This document shows, one piece after another, positions 25,202-34,496 of a stretch of DNA of 64,000 bases. Numbering within the stretch: the first letter of the stretch is position 1; each line of letters opens with the position of its first letter. The notes under the pieces are model-generated. The model made no database searches. It saw only the letters and a program-made list of their open reading frames with translations, and had not been told where the DNA came from. The stretch comes from CAISIP01 sp031396205 (GTDB lineage Bacteria > Pseudomonadota > Gammaproteobacteria > Burkholderiales > Burkholderiaceae_C): NCBI GenBank assembly GCA_031396205.1, contig JANNKH010000080.1, positions 20,556 through 84,555 on the forward strand, in the 5' to 3' direction. The position numbers were made by a program, and so were the translations under genes.

Positions 25202-26887
25202 TCAGCGGCGGAAACGGCGCGCCTGTCCGGCCCGCGCCGCCAACGCGAACACCAGTACCGGCAACAACCATTGCAACCAGGCGTAGGCCGAGGTCAGCGA
25301 ACGCTGCGCGCCCGAGGCCAGCGTGACCGCTTCGGTGGTGATGGTGGAAAAGCGCCCGGCACCAACGAACAAGGTCGGCAGATACTGCGCCGCGCTGACC
25401 GCAAATCCGACCGCAAATGCCGACCACAGGGACGCGCGCAGCAAGGGCCATTTGACCTGCAACAGGAAGTGCATCCGGCCATGGCCCAAGGTGGCAGCGA
25501 TCGCACGGTAGCGCGGGTCAAAGCCGTTGTAGGCCGGCCCGAGCGCGATCAGCACATAGGGCAAACAGGCCAGGCCATGTGCGAGCCACAGGCCGCTCCA
25601 GCGTGCGTCCAGGCCCCAGCGCAACGTGGTTGCGTGCACGCCCACCACCCACAACACCGAGGGCAGCACCAGCGGCAGATAGATGTATTTGCGCAGCCTC
25701 TTGTCCCAACCGGGAGGGGCGGTCTCGAGCCACCCGATGGCCCAGACCAATGCCGCGCCGGCACTGGCCAGCGCCAGTGTGAGTGTAGTGCCCACGGTGC
25801 CCGCGCTGGCCCAAACCGAAGCCCATGCGCCCCAGGTAATCGTTTCGGGAAGCAGCCGGGGAAATGGCCAGACGCCGCTCACGCTGCCGACCGCCAACGC
25901 CAACATGACCATCAGATACAGCGCCACCAGCACAAACAGACCGGCCAAGCCTGAACCGGGCCGGGCCAGATTGTGCGGCAACGTACCGCGCCTGCCCGAT
26001 ACGCGCCGCGCACGCCATACCCGCAGTTGTGGCAACTGCCAACCAACGCCAGCCACCAACGCCAGCGCCAGCGCCAGCAGCCAGGCGGCCGCAGCGCCTT
26101 GGCGGTTGGTGGCCGGGTCGGCATCGATCAGCCAGGTCCAGGCTTGCACCGCCAAGGTGGGTGGCGATTGCGGGCCGATTACCAGGGACACATCGACCAC
26201 GGTCAGCGAATAGGCCAGTACCGCGAGCATCGGCCAACCCAGCCGCGGCCACAGCTGCGGCCAAACCACTTTCCACCACGCGGTGCGCTGGCTGTAGCCC
26301 AGGCTGCGCGCCAGGACCAGTTCGCGCGTGAGGCGCTGCGCCACATCGGCGCGTTGCAGATGCGAGGCCGCGGCCCACAGCAGAAACGGCACCTCCTTGG
26401 CGACCAGCGTCAGGATCAGGCCCAGGCCCCACGGGTCCTGCGAGGTCGCCCAGGGTGGCGGAGCGGTCAAGCCGCTGGCCCAGGGCGAGACGGCGCGCAA
26501 TAGCCAGCCGCTGGGGCTGATCAGGAAAACCAGCCCGATACCGAGCGCGGCGTGGGGTACCGCCAGCATCGGCCCAAGCAGCCGCACCACCGGCGGCCAG
26601 CAGGCCGGAAAGCTGCGCGAGAGGATCCAGGCGCTCGCTGCGACGGCCAGGGCGCTGGCGGTGACGCCAGTCCACAGGCTGAGCAGCAGTGCATGCCCGC
26701 TCTGGGGTGCCATCCACAGGCTCCGCCAGGCCGACCGGTCCAAGCCGGCGATGACGGCCGATCCGAGCGCCATCAGCATGGGCACTCCCAGCAGGATGGC
26801 CAACAGTGCCGCCCAGGCCCGATCGTGTAGCGTGGACGGCCGCACCATCGTACCGGCGAATGGGGCTGCCGTTTGGGCCGGTGTCAT
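25202..26887 (-). CDS. ABC transporter permease, two-domain YnjC-like
   Basis: This 561-residue protein is a fused permease with two copies of the binding-protein-dependent inner membrane domain, about six helices each. The EAA-type loops appear as LARSLGYSQRTAWWKVVWPQ in the first half and AIAATLGHGRMHFLLQVKWP in the second, which are the contact sites for the ATPase. The start chosen (ATG at 26887) precedes a short cytoplasmic tail and the first helix; the frame extends further upstream into the esterase gene, where it is not membrane-like. It stops nine bases before the NMO stop on the other strand. With the ATPase at 22750 and binding protein at 28496 it makes a full YnjBCD importer. Confidence 0.85.
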   Translation of the reverse strand: MTPAQTAAPFAGTMVRPSTLHDRAWAALLAILLGVPMLMALGSAVIAGLDRSAWRSLWMAPQSGHALLLSLWTGVTASALAVAASAWILSRSFPACWPPVVRLLGPMLAVPHAALGIGLVFLISPSGWLLRAVSPWASGLTAPPPWATSQDPWGLGLILTLVAKEVPFLLWAAASHLQRADVAQRLTRELVLARSLGYSQRTAWWKVVWPQLWPRLGWPMLAVLAYSLTVVDVSLVIGPQSPPTLAVQAWTWLIDADPATNRQGAAAAWLLALALALVAGVGWQLPQLRVWRARRVSGRRGTLPHNLARPGSGLAGLFVLVALYLMVMLALAVGSVSGVWPFPRLLPETITWGAWASVWASAGTVGTTLTLALASAGAALVWAIGWLETAPPGWDKRLRKYIYLPLVLPSVLWVVGVHATTLRWGLDARWSGLWLAHGLACLPYVLIALGPAYNGFDPRYRAIAATLGHGRMHFLLQVKWPLLRASLWSAFAVGFAVSAAQYLPTLFVGAGRFSTITTEAVTLASGAQRSLTSAYAWLQWLLPVLVFALAARAGQARRFRR

Positions 26888-26943
26888 GTTGGTCTGGGTC
26901 GGCTGCGGCTTATGCTGACGCAGCCCTGGCAACCGGCTGCGGG

Positions 26944-27624
26944 TCAGTGACCCAGAGGCGCCAGCACCGACTGCAGGAAGCGCCCGATGTCCTGGAGTTC
27001 GCGCGGGTGCACGCTGTGCTGCATCGGGTAGGTATGCCATTGCACCGGGTAGCCCGCAGCCAGCAGCGCATCGCGCGAAGCCTCGGCACGGGCCAGCACA
27101 ATCATCGGGTCGGCAGTGCCATGGGCCATGAAGATGGGCAACTGCCGGTTGGCGGCACTGGCCTGCAGGGCCAGCGAACCGGCCAGGGGCAGGTAGCCCG
27201 ACAAGGCCATGATGCCGCCCAGCCGCGCCCGGTAGCGCAGCCCGGTGTGCAATACCATCGCACAGCCCTGCGAGAAGCCGGCGAGCACAATGCGTTCGGG
27301 CGCAATGCCGCGTTCCAGCTCGCGCGCAATCAATGCCTCTATTGCCAGCGCCGAGCGCCGGATGCCGGCCTCGTCCTCGCGTTTTTGCATCTCGCTGCCC
27401 AGGATGTCGTACCACGCTGGCATCACATAACCGCCGTTGAGCGTAACCGGTATGCTGGGTGCATGCGGGAACACGAACCGGATCGGCGGGCAGCCGCTCA
27501 GGTCGAGCTCGGGCACAATCGCTGCGAAATCGTTTCCATCGGCACCCAGGCCATGCAGCCAGATAACAGCCGCCACGGGATCCGCGCCGGTGCTGGTTTC
27601 GATGGGGGCAAGCAAGGTGGTCAT
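26944..27624 (-). CDS. Carboxylesterase/phospholipase (alpha/beta hydrolase)
   Basis: This 226-residue enzyme belongs to the carboxylesterase 2 family. IWLHGLGADGNDF holds the oxyanion segment, GFSQGCAMVLH the nucleophile serine, and the acid and histidine follow in AHGTADPMI and MQHSVHPREL, so the catalytic triad is complete. No signal peptide is present, so it is probably cytoplasmic and hydrolyses short-chain esters or lysophospholipids. It lies 56 bases upstream of the YnjC-like permease on the same strand; a functional link with the transporter is not evident. Confidence 0.9.
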   Translation of the reverse strand: MTTLLAPIETSTGADPVAAVIWLHGLGADGNDFAAIVPELDLSGCPPIRFVFPHAPSIPVTLNGGYVMPAWYDILGSEMQKREDEAGIRRSALAIEALIARELERGIAPERIVLAGFSQGCAMVLHTGLRYRARLGGIMALSGYLPLAGSLALQASAANRQLPIFMAHGTADPMIVLARAEASRDALLAAGYPVQWHTYPMQHSVHPRELQDIGRFLQSVLAPLGH

Positions 27625-27734
27625 GGTGTGTGATGGGCTGTTGGATGGTACCCGCGGGGGGCCGTGACGGGACTATAACAATGCGATGGCCAGGGCAAGG
27701 GTTGGGAACTGCGGGCTACAGGCCGCGAAACACG

Positions 27735-28469
27735 ATGAATCTGATGCGCGAGACTGCGGGCCATGGGCCGGGATGGGGAAGAATGCTGGCCGCCGTGTGG
27801 CTGGCCATTGTGTGCGGTGCAAGCCAGGCGCAATGGGCCAGCAACCGCGGCTACCAGCTGCTGCAGCGCGTCGATGATGTGTTGTTCGGCGTGGATAACC
27901 TGTCATTGCAGATCCTGGACCAGACCCATGTGACCGGAACACTGCTGCACATCAATGTGGACAAACCCTTCCCGGTGCGCAGCCGCATCGCATTCGTCGC
28001 CGATTGCGGCAAACCCATGCGCCTGGCCATTCGCAGCGGTGATACCCGCGCTCGACCGGAGCTGGCCTCGCTGGAGTTCGCCGAAGTGGCCTTTCTGGAT
28101 GGCTCCTGGGCGGCCGCGGAGTTCGCCTGCGAAAGCACCCGACAGCCCGGCCGTGCGTCGCAAGTGGCGCGCGTGATGTTTGAACGGGGTGGCCCGCCGG
28201 ACATGCAGACCGTCTACTGCGATCTGCAGCCTGACGGCAGCGCCGAATTGCGCCAAGGCGTCGAGGTGCGTTTCAGTCCATCGGCCAACGCGGTTGCGGT
28301 CAACCGGCAGTGGCTGAGTTCGGGTTCGGTCACCGCCGAGGAGGTGCGATTCGGCTCCGTCAGCAAATGGCGCATCAACCGCCAGGCGCTGGACATCCGA
28401 CGCTCGTCGCCGACGGGCGAGATGCTGTTTTCCGCCCAATGTGATCGCCGCCCGCCCGCCCGACGCTGA
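27735..28469 (+). CDS. Exported protein of unknown function
   Basis: This 244-residue protein has a hydrophobic leader MLAAVWLAIVCGASQAQW after a basic arm, so it is likely exported. The body is not recognised. It contains three or four cysteines (for example FVADCGKPMR and AEFACESTR) that may form disulfides, and it has an acidic and basic mixture without membrane helices. The start is one of several in-frame ATGs; 27735 places the leader about 16 residues from the N-terminus. It lies between the ynjC-like and ynjB-like genes on the opposite strand, converging with the latter. Confidence 0.55.
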   Translation: MNLMRETAGHGPGWGRMLAAVWLAIVCGASQAQWASNRGYQLLQRVDDVLFGVDNLSLQILDQTHVTGTLLHINVDKPFPVRSRIAFVADCGKPMRLAIRSGDTRARPELASLEFAEVAFLDGSWAAAEFACESTRQPGRASQVARVMFERGGPPDMQTVYCDLQPDGSAELRQGVEVRFSPSANAVAVNRQWLSSGSVTAEEVRFGSVSKWRINRQALDIRRSSPTGEMLFSAQCDRRPPARR

Positions 28470-28495
28470 TCGCGGGCGCTGCGGCACCGCGCCCT

Positions 28496-29713
28496 TCAAC
28501 CGTAGCGGCGCAGCCACTCCTTCTCCATCGGGTCGACCCAGCTGCCATGGGGCTCCAGGATGGTGGGCATGGTCTGCTCGACCTGGCCGGGCAGGGGCGC
28601 GGTATTGAAACGGGCGCGTTCGGTGGCGGACAACTTGTCCATTGCCAGCACGCTCGGGTCGCCCCATTGCGCAATGTCCGCCTTGCGCGCCTGGGCCAGC
28701 GGCGAGAGCAGAAAATTGGCGACCACCTGCGCGCCCTCGCGCCCCCGGGAATTGAAAGGAATCGCCAGGAAATGGGTGTTTCCGATGGTGCCGCCACTGT
28801 GCTGGTAGCTGTAGACGCTCTCGGGCAGCCGCTTGGCCGCAATCTCGTTGGCGGCCTCGTTCGGATTGAAGGTGAGCGCCAACAACAATTCGCCGTCGGC
28901 CATCATCTGAAGCACCGCCGCAGAATTGGCCGGGAACTGGCGTCCCGAGCGCCACAGATGCGGATGCAGGGCATCCAGATAGGCCCACAGCGGCGCGGTC
29001 GCGCCGCTCAGCGCCTGCGGCGTGACCGGCTTGTACAGGGCACTGCGGTCGGCCATCGACTCAACCAGCGCCTGCTTGACGAAACTGGTGCCATGGAAGT
29101 TTGGCAGGCGCGGGTAGCTCACGCGGCCCGGGTTTTTCCTGGCAAAGTCCAGCAGCGCAACCATGCTGCGTGGCGGCACCGGAACACGCTTGCGGTCGGC
29201 AAAAAACGTCAGCTGGGCCATGCCCCACGGCGCTTCGAGTCCCTCTACCGGCTCCGAAAAATCGATCCGGGTCGTGGGCTTGCCCACCACATCGACATAC
29301 TGGAAATTGGGCAGCGATTCCGCAAACGGGCCAAACAACAGGCCTTCGCGTTTCATCGTGAGGAAGTTCTCGCCATTGATCCACACCAGATCGACCGTGC
29401 CATCGGCCTTGCCGGCCGCCTTTTCGGCGCGCACCCGTTTGACGACCTCGGCCGTTTCGCTGATCTTCACATGTTCGAGCCTGACGCCGAACTGGCGCGC
29501 CAGCTGTTCGCCTGCCCACTGCAGGTAGGCGTTGATCTGTTCGCTGCCGGCCCAGGCATTGAAATACACCGTCTGGCCACGGGCACGCGCCTCCAGGGCG
29601 GCCCAGTTGCTGGCGGTTTGCGCCCACAGCGGCAAGGTGGCGCTGGCGGCCAGCACGGCGAGCAATTGGCGGCGGGAGAATACGCGAGAGGGCATCGAAT
29701 GGATCATGGGCAT
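28496..29713 (-). CDS. ABC transporter substrate-binding protein, YnjB-like
   Basis: This 405-residue protein has a twin-arginine-like leader (SRRQLLAVLAASATLPLWAQ), then an extracellular solute-binding domain of the YnjB type. VYFNAWAGSEQINAYLQW near residue 50, DLVWINGENFLTMK near 125 and APWGMAQLTFFADR near 180 fit that family, in which W and N contacts shape the ligand pocket. Together with the permease and ATPase it forms a full importer, encoded in the order B, C, D but separated by other genes. An alternative ATG lies two codons downstream. Ligand unknown. Confidence 0.85.
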   Translation of the reverse strand: MPMIHSMPSRVFSRRQLLAVLAASATLPLWAQTASNWAALEARARGQTVYFNAWAGSEQINAYLQWAGEQLARQFGVRLEHVKISETAEVVKRVRAEKAAGKADGTVDLVWINGENFLTMKREGLLFGPFAESLPNFQYVDVVGKPTTRIDFSEPVEGLEAPWGMAQLTFFADRKRVPVPPRSMVALLDFARKNPGRVSYPRLPNFHGTSFVKQALVESMADRSALYKPVTPQALSGATAPLWAYLDALHPHLWRSGRQFPANSAAVLQMMADGELLLALTFNPNEAANEIAAKRLPESVYSYQHSGGTIGNTHFLAIPFNSRGREGAQVVANFLLSPLAQARKADIAQWGDPSVLAMDKLSATERARFNTAPLPGQVEQTMPTILEPHGSWVDPMEKEWLRRYG

Positions 29714-29836
29714 TGTTTGTTGTTTGAATCCAGCGTCGGTTTTCAGGCGACCACGGCGACGCTGGCTCGGCCGTCTGCAACACGCGTCAGGCGGCTGCCG
29801 GTGCCGATTCTTACCCGGATCGTGGAACCGCCTGCA

Positions 29837-30913
29837 TCAGCTCAGCAAGGCCTGGGAAAACTCACGGGCATTGAAGGTCTCGAGCTCCTCGAGCTTTTCG
29901 CCGATACCGATGAAATACACCGGTATCGGCCGTTCACGAGCGATGGCAGCCAGCACACCGCCCTTGGCGGTGCCATCCAGCTTGGTGACGATCAGGCCGG
30001 TCAGTTGCAGTGCGTCGTCAAAGGCCTTCACCTGGCTCAGCGCGTTCTGGCCGGTGTTGCCATCGATCACCAGCAGTATCTCGTGCGGTGCGCTTGGATC
30101 GGCTTTGGAGATGACGCGCTTTATCTTGCGCAGTTCCTCCATCAGATGCAACTGGGTGGGCAGTCGACCGGCGGTGTCGACCAGCACCACGTCCTTGCCG
30201 CGCGCGCGGCCGGCAACGACCGCGTCATAGCTGACGGCTGCCGGGTCACCACCTTGCTGGCTGATGATCTCCACCGTATTGCGGTCGGCCCACACCATAA
30301 GCTGTTCCTTGGCGGCGGCCCGGAAGGTGTCGGCTGCGGCCAGTAGCACCGATGCGCCGCGGTAGCTCAGATGGCGCGTGAGCTTGCCGATCGAGGTGGT
30401 CTTGCCTGCGCCATTGACGCCGACGACCATCACGACGGTTGGCTTGTTTTCTCCAACGATCAGTGGCTTTTCCAGCGGCGTCAGCAACTCGGTCAGGCCC
30501 TCGGTCAATAGGCCCTTGACCGCCGCGGGATCCGTGGCCTTGGTATCCTTGACTCGGCGTCGAAGGTCATCGAGCAGATGCTGCGTCGCCTTGACGCCGG
30601 AATCGGCCAGCACCAACGCCGATTCCAGTTCCTCGTAGAGCGCCTCGTCGATCCTGGTGCCGGTAAAAACGGTGGCAATGTTCGTTCCGGTGCGGCGCAA
30701 GCCCGCGCGCAGTCGACTGGTCCATGATGCGCGTGCGGATATGGCGGCTGGCTTGTCTTCCTGGGTTTGCCCTGGCAACGAAAATCGCACCGTGCCGGCG
30801 CGCACGACGGAAGGCGGGAGGGTTTCGGGCGCCAGGGTGGTGGCGTCCGGCACGACCGTCTTGTCCGGGTCTGGAGCGATGGGTGGGGCTTTTTTGCGAA
30901 AGAAACTGAACAT
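29837..30913 (-). CDS. ftsY: Signal recognition particle receptor FtsY
   Basis: FtsY docks SRP-bound ribosomes at the inner membrane for co-translational insertion. The 358-residue form has a short variable N-terminal part instead of the long acidic domain of E. coli. The NG domain is complete: GVNGAGKTTSIGKL (G1), DTAGRLPTQLHLM (G3) and VTKLDGTAKGG (G4/closing loop). The start MFSFFRKK gives a basic amphipathic tail that may aid membrane binding. It is divergent from the M16 peptidase genes at a distance of 29 bases, the usual order near rsmD and coaD in this group. Confidence 0.95.
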   Translation of the reverse strand: MFSFFRKKAPPIAPDPDKTVVPDATTLAPETLPPSVVRAGTVRFSLPGQTQEDKPAAISARASWTSRLRAGLRRTGTNIATVFTGTRIDEALYEELESALVLADSGVKATQHLLDDLRRRVKDTKATDPAAVKGLLTEGLTELLTPLEKPLIVGENKPTVVMVVGVNGAGKTTSIGKLTRHLSYRGASVLLAAADTFRAAAKEQLMVWADRNTVEIISQQGGDPAAVSYDAVVAGRARGKDVVLVDTAGRLPTQLHLMEELRKIKRVISKADPSAPHEILLVIDGNTGQNALSQVKAFDDALQLTGLIVTKLDGTAKGGVLAAIARERPIPVYFIGIGEKLEELETFNAREFSQALLS

Positions 30914-30942
30914 TTGGAGCGCTTGTGGAGTCCGACCATTTT

Positions 30943-32337
30943 ATGAAACGTTTTCTGACCTGCCTCTCGCTGCTTGCCAGCTGCGCATCTTGGGCCCAAT
31001 CGGCCGAACCGGTCACCCGATTCTCGCTGGCCAATGGCATGGAGGTGATCGTCCAGCCCGAGCGGCGCGCGCCGACGGCCGTGCTTATGCTGTGGCTGCG
31101 GGTCGGGTCGATGGACGAGGTGGATGGAACCTCGGGCGTGGCCCATGTGCTGGAGCACATGATGTTCAAGGGCACGCCCACGGTGGCCGCCGGCGAGTTC
31201 TCGCGTCGCGTGGCGGCGCTCGGCGGGCGCGAGAACGCCTTTACCGCGCGCGATTACACCGGCTATTACCAGCAGATCCCCGCCGCCCGATTGCGCGAGG
31301 TGATGCAACTGGAGGCCGATCGTTTCGCCAACAACCGGTGGGCTGACTCGGAGTTCGACCGCGAGATCGAGGTGGTGAAAGAGGAACGCCGCCTGCGCAC
31401 CGAAGACAACCCGCGGGCCCAGCTGTACGAATCACTCAATGCCACCACGTTTGTCGCGTCGCCCTACCGCCGACCAATTGTGGGATGGATGAACGACCTC
31501 GACGCCATGACGGCCGACGATGTGCGCGCCTTCCACCGGCGCTGGTATGTGCCGGCCAACGCGGCGGTCGTGATCGCCGGCGATGTCGATGTGGCCCAGG
31601 TCCGTCAGTGGGCCGAACAGACCTACGGCGCGATTGCGCGCGATGCGCAGCCAACGCGCAAACCGCGCCTGGAGCCGGCGCAGACCGGCATGCGCAGAAT
31701 CGACATCAAGGCGCCGGCGGAGCAGGCCTATCTGGCGCTGGCGTTCAAGGTGCCTGGTCTTGCGCCCGAGGTGCTGCGCAATGGCACCAGCGGCGGTGAC
31801 GGTGACGATGCACTGGCCCTGACAGTGCTGGCGGCAATACTCGATGGTTACCGGGGCGCACGGCTCGAGCGCGCTTTGACGCAAGGGCCAGACCGGCTGG
31901 CCGACAGCGCCGGCGCGGGCAACGGCCTGTGGGGTCGCGGACCGCAAGTATTCGTACTCGACGGTGTGCCGGCCAAGGGAAAGACGGCCGAACAGGTCGA
32001 GGCCGCCTTGCGCGCCCAGGTTACGCGCATCGCGCGCGAAGGTGTTTCGCAGGAGGAACTGGCGCGGGTCAAGACGCAATGGGTCGCCTCCGAAGTCTAC
32101 AAGCTCGATTCCCTGTTCAGCCAGGCACGGGTGCTGGGCAGCAACTGGGCGCTGGATCTGCCGCTCGATGCCGGTACGAAGCTGGTGACCTTGCTGCGCC
32201 AGGTGAGTGCCGAGCGCGTCCAGGCGGTCGCGGCGCGCTATTTTGGCGACGACCAGATGACGGTGGCCATCCTGCGACCACAGCCACCGGACCCGACCCG
32301 CAAGCCGCGTCCCGCCGCTGGCGCGTCCCGCCACTAG
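30943..32337 (+). CDS. M16 family zinc metallopeptidase, catalytic subunit
   Basis: This 464-residue secreted peptidase (signal peptide MKRFLTCLSLLASCASWAQ) has the inverted zinc motif HVLEH at residues 68-72, and the second glutamate region EFDREIEVVKEERR about 75 residues later, so it is catalytic. Members degrade peptides in a clamshell formed by two halves. The second half is likely supplied by the next gene. The ATG at 30943 begins the signal peptide; an earlier one would add six residues. The pair is conserved beside ftsY and rsmD in related bacteria. Confidence 0.9.
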   Translation: MKRFLTCLSLLASCASWAQSAEPVTRFSLANGMEVIVQPERRAPTAVLMLWLRVGSMDEVDGTSGVAHVLEHMMFKGTPTVAAGEFSRRVAALGGRENAFTARDYTGYYQQIPAARLREVMQLEADRFANNRWADSEFDREIEVVKEERRLRTEDNPRAQLYESLNATTFVASPYRRPIVGWMNDLDAMTADDVRAFHRRWYVPANAAVVIAGDVDVAQVRQWAEQTYGAIARDAQPTRKPRLEPAQTGMRRIDIKAPAEQAYLALAFKVPGLAPEVLRNGTSGGDGDDALALTVLAAILDGYRGARLERALTQGPDRLADSAGAGNGLWGRGPQVFVLDGVPAKGKTAEQVEAALRAQVTRIAREGVSQEELARVKTQWVASEVYKLDSLFSQARVLGSNWALDLPLDAGTKLVTLLRQVSAERVQAVAARYFGDDQMTVAILRPQPPDPTRKPRPAAGASRH

Positions 32338-32346
32338 GCCAGCATC

Positions 32347-33717
32347 ATGATCAATACGCCTTTCGCACGTATCGCACGCATCACCTGCATCGCACTCGCG
32401 ACCCTTGCTTGCATCCCTTCGGCATGGGCCGTGATTGCGATCGAACACTGGACGCAGGCGAGCGGTGTGCAGATCTACCTGGTGCAAAGCCATGCGCTGC
32501 CCATGGTCGATGTGCAGATCGATTTTGACGCCGGTGGCCGGCGCGATCCGACTGGCCAGCAGGGGCTGGCCAGCGTTACGGCGGCCATGGCCTCGCGCGG
32601 CGTGCGCGCCAGCGGCAGTGAGCCGGCGCTGGACGAGAACGGCCTGGGCGAAGCCTGGGCTGATCTGGGCGCGTCGTTCGGCGCCAGCGCCAGCAGCGAT
32701 CGCATGGGCTTTTCGCTGCGTTCGCTGACTTATCCGGATCTGTTGCCGCGCGTCATCCAGTTGGCCGCGCGCCAGATGGGCGAGCCGGCGTTTCCGGCCG
32801 ACGTGTGGCAGCGCGAACGCGAACAAATGGTGGCATCGATCCGGGAGTCGGACACCCGTCCTGCCACAGTGGCGTCCAAGGCGTTCGCCTCTGCCGTGTA
32901 CGGTAGCCATCCCTATGGCTACCTCGCAAGCGAGCAGAGCCTGGCGCGTATTGCGGTGGCCGACATGCGCGTCATGTACGAGGGCGCTGTCCAGGCTTGC
33001 CGCGCCAAGGTATCGATCGTCGGCGATGTCACGCGCGCACAGGCCGACGCGCTGGTGACCGGATTGTTCGCGCGCGCGGGCCGTGGCCAGGGTGGCGCGC
33101 CCTGCACCGTGCTGGCGCCGGTGGCCGAGGTTGCTCGGTTGGAATTGCCCGCTGTGTCCCAGTCGATTGCATTCGATTCTGCCCAGGCCCATGTGTTGAT
33201 CGGGCAGCCGGGCATTCGCCGCAGTGACCCCGATTTCCTGGCGTTGACGGTGGGCAACTACGTGCTCGGGGGTGGTGGATTTGTCTCGCGCCTGTACGCG
33301 CAGGTGCGTGAAAAACGCGGCCTGAGCTACAGCGTCTACAGCTATTTTGCACCCGGATTGCACGCCGGTGCGTTCACCGTCGGCCTGCAGACCCGGCCGG
33401 ACCAGGCCGCGCAGGCGGTTGCGGTGTCGCGCGATTTGGTGGCGCGGTTTGTGCAGGACGGCCCAACTGAACAGGAACTGCAGGCCGCCAAGTCCAACCT
33501 GATCGGCGGATTTGCACTGCGCCTGGACAGTAACCGCAAGTTGCTCGACAACATCGCCAATATTGCGTGGAACGGCTTGCCCCTGGACTATCTGGACACC
33601 TGGACCGCCGCAGTCGAGCGCTTGACGGTTGCCGATGTGAAGGCCGCATTTACACGGACCCTGCGGCCCGACAGCATGGTGACGGTGGTGGTGGGCGGGC
33701 GCGACAAGGCGCCTTGA
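32347..33717 (+). CDS. M16 family peptidase-like protein, non-catalytic subunit
   Basis: This 456-residue homologue of the preceding peptidase has a signal peptide (ARITCIALATLACIPSAWA) and the M16 fold, with the SVYSYFAPGLHAGAFTVGLQ region typical of the C-terminal half. The zinc motif is absent: the segment GQQGLASVTAAMASRGVRA stands where HxxEH would be. It is therefore probably the structural partner that completes the chamber, as in two-subunit bacterial M16B enzymes. Only nine bases separate it from the catalytic gene, so the two form an operon. Confidence 0.88.
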   Translation: MINTPFARIARITCIALATLACIPSAWAVIAIEHWTQASGVQIYLVQSHALPMVDVQIDFDAGGRRDPTGQQGLASVTAAMASRGVRASGSEPALDENGLGEAWADLGASFGASASSDRMGFSLRSLTYPDLLPRVIQLAARQMGEPAFPADVWQREREQMVASIRESDTRPATVASKAFASAVYGSHPYGYLASEQSLARIAVADMRVMYEGAVQACRAKVSIVGDVTRAQADALVTGLFARAGRGQGGAPCTVLAPVAEVARLELPAVSQSIAFDSAQAHVLIGQPGIRRSDPDFLALTVGNYVLGGGGFVSRLYAQVREKRGLSYSVYSYFAPGLHAGAFTVGLQTRPDQAAQAVAVSRDLVARFVQDGPTEQELQAAKSNLIGGFALRLDSNRKLLDNIANIAWNGLPLDYLDTWTAAVERLTVADVKAAFTRTLRPDSMVTVVVGGRDKAP

Positions 33718-33795
33718 ACCAGCTGGCGCGTTGACCGCGCGCCAGCGTCGCACGACCGGGCAGCTTGTTCGGCTGGGCGGGTTAAGCTCGGCGCC

Positions 33796-34452
33796 ATGGA
33801 AAAGAAGCAGACTCCTTTCACGCAACGCAAGCCATCGGACGCCGGCATTGCCAGCCGGCCTGGCGGTAGTACGCGGGCCGCTGGCGGCTCCCACACGGTG
33901 CGCATCGTCGGCGGGCGCTGGAAACGCAGCCGCCTGGGCGTGGTTGCGTTGCCCGGCTTGCGGCCGACGCCGGACCGGGTGCGCGAAACGGTGTTCAACT
34001 GGCTCGGACAGGATTTGACCGGATGGCGCTGCATCGATGCGTTTGCGGGCACCGGTGCGCTGGGTTTCGAAGCCGCCTCGCGCGGTGCGGACGAGGTGCT
34101 GTTGGTCGAGCAGGACCGCGGCCTGGTGTTGCAGCTGGCCCAGGTCAAAGCGCGCCTGCAGGCCGACCAGGTCCGGGTTCTGCGCGGTGATGGCGTTGCT
34201 GCGCTGGCCGGTCTGCCCGCGGGCAGCATGGATGTGGTTTTTCTCGACCCCCCGTTCGATTCTGGCTTGTTCGATGTGTCCTTGCGTGCGGCAGCGGCAG
34301 CGCTGCGCCCGGGCGGGTCGGTGTACCTGGAAGCGCCGGTGCGGTGGGACGCGGCGATGGCCAGCGTCTGCGGGTTTTTGGTGGTGCGGCATCTGAAAGC
34401 GGGCGCGGTGCATGCACACTTGCTGCAGCATGCGAAAACGCCCCATGCATAA
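33796..34452 (+). CDS. rsmD: 16S rRNA (guanine(966)-N2)-methyltransferase
   Basis: RsmD methylates G966 in the head of the 30S subunit. The 218-residue protein has an unusually long N-terminal arm of about 35 residues before the family start HTVRIVGGRWKRSRL. SAM binding motif DAFAGTGALGFEAASRGA and the catalytic loop VVFLDPPFDSGLF are intact, and PTPDRVRETVFNWL is the RNA-contacting segment. It lies 44 bases upstream of coaD, the typical rsmD-coaD pair. An internal start near the RIVGGRW segment is possible. Confidence 0.94.
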   Translation: MEKKQTPFTQRKPSDAGIASRPGGSTRAAGGSHTVRIVGGRWKRSRLGVVALPGLRPTPDRVRETVFNWLGQDLTGWRCIDAFAGTGALGFEAASRGADEVLLVEQDRGLVLQLAQVKARLQADQVRVLRGDGVAALAGLPAGSMDVVFLDPPFDSGLFDVSLRAAAAALRPGGSVYLEAPVRWDAAMASVCGFLVVRHLKAGAVHAHLLQHAKTPHA

Positions 34453-34496
34453 TGCGGCGCATGAGTCGAACTGACGACGGTTCCCTGGAGTGATTC

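Noticed and set aside
26888..27415. N-terminal extension of the YnjC-like permease
   Set aside because: The frame is open but overlaps the esterase gene, lacks membrane helices and is unlike the family; the ATG at 26887 fits the first helix.
31432..34446. Open frame of about 1000 codons on the minus strand
   Set aside because: It runs antisense through the two M16 peptidase genes and rsmD, has His/Arg/Gln-rich content typical of GC-rich shadow frames and no recognisable domain.
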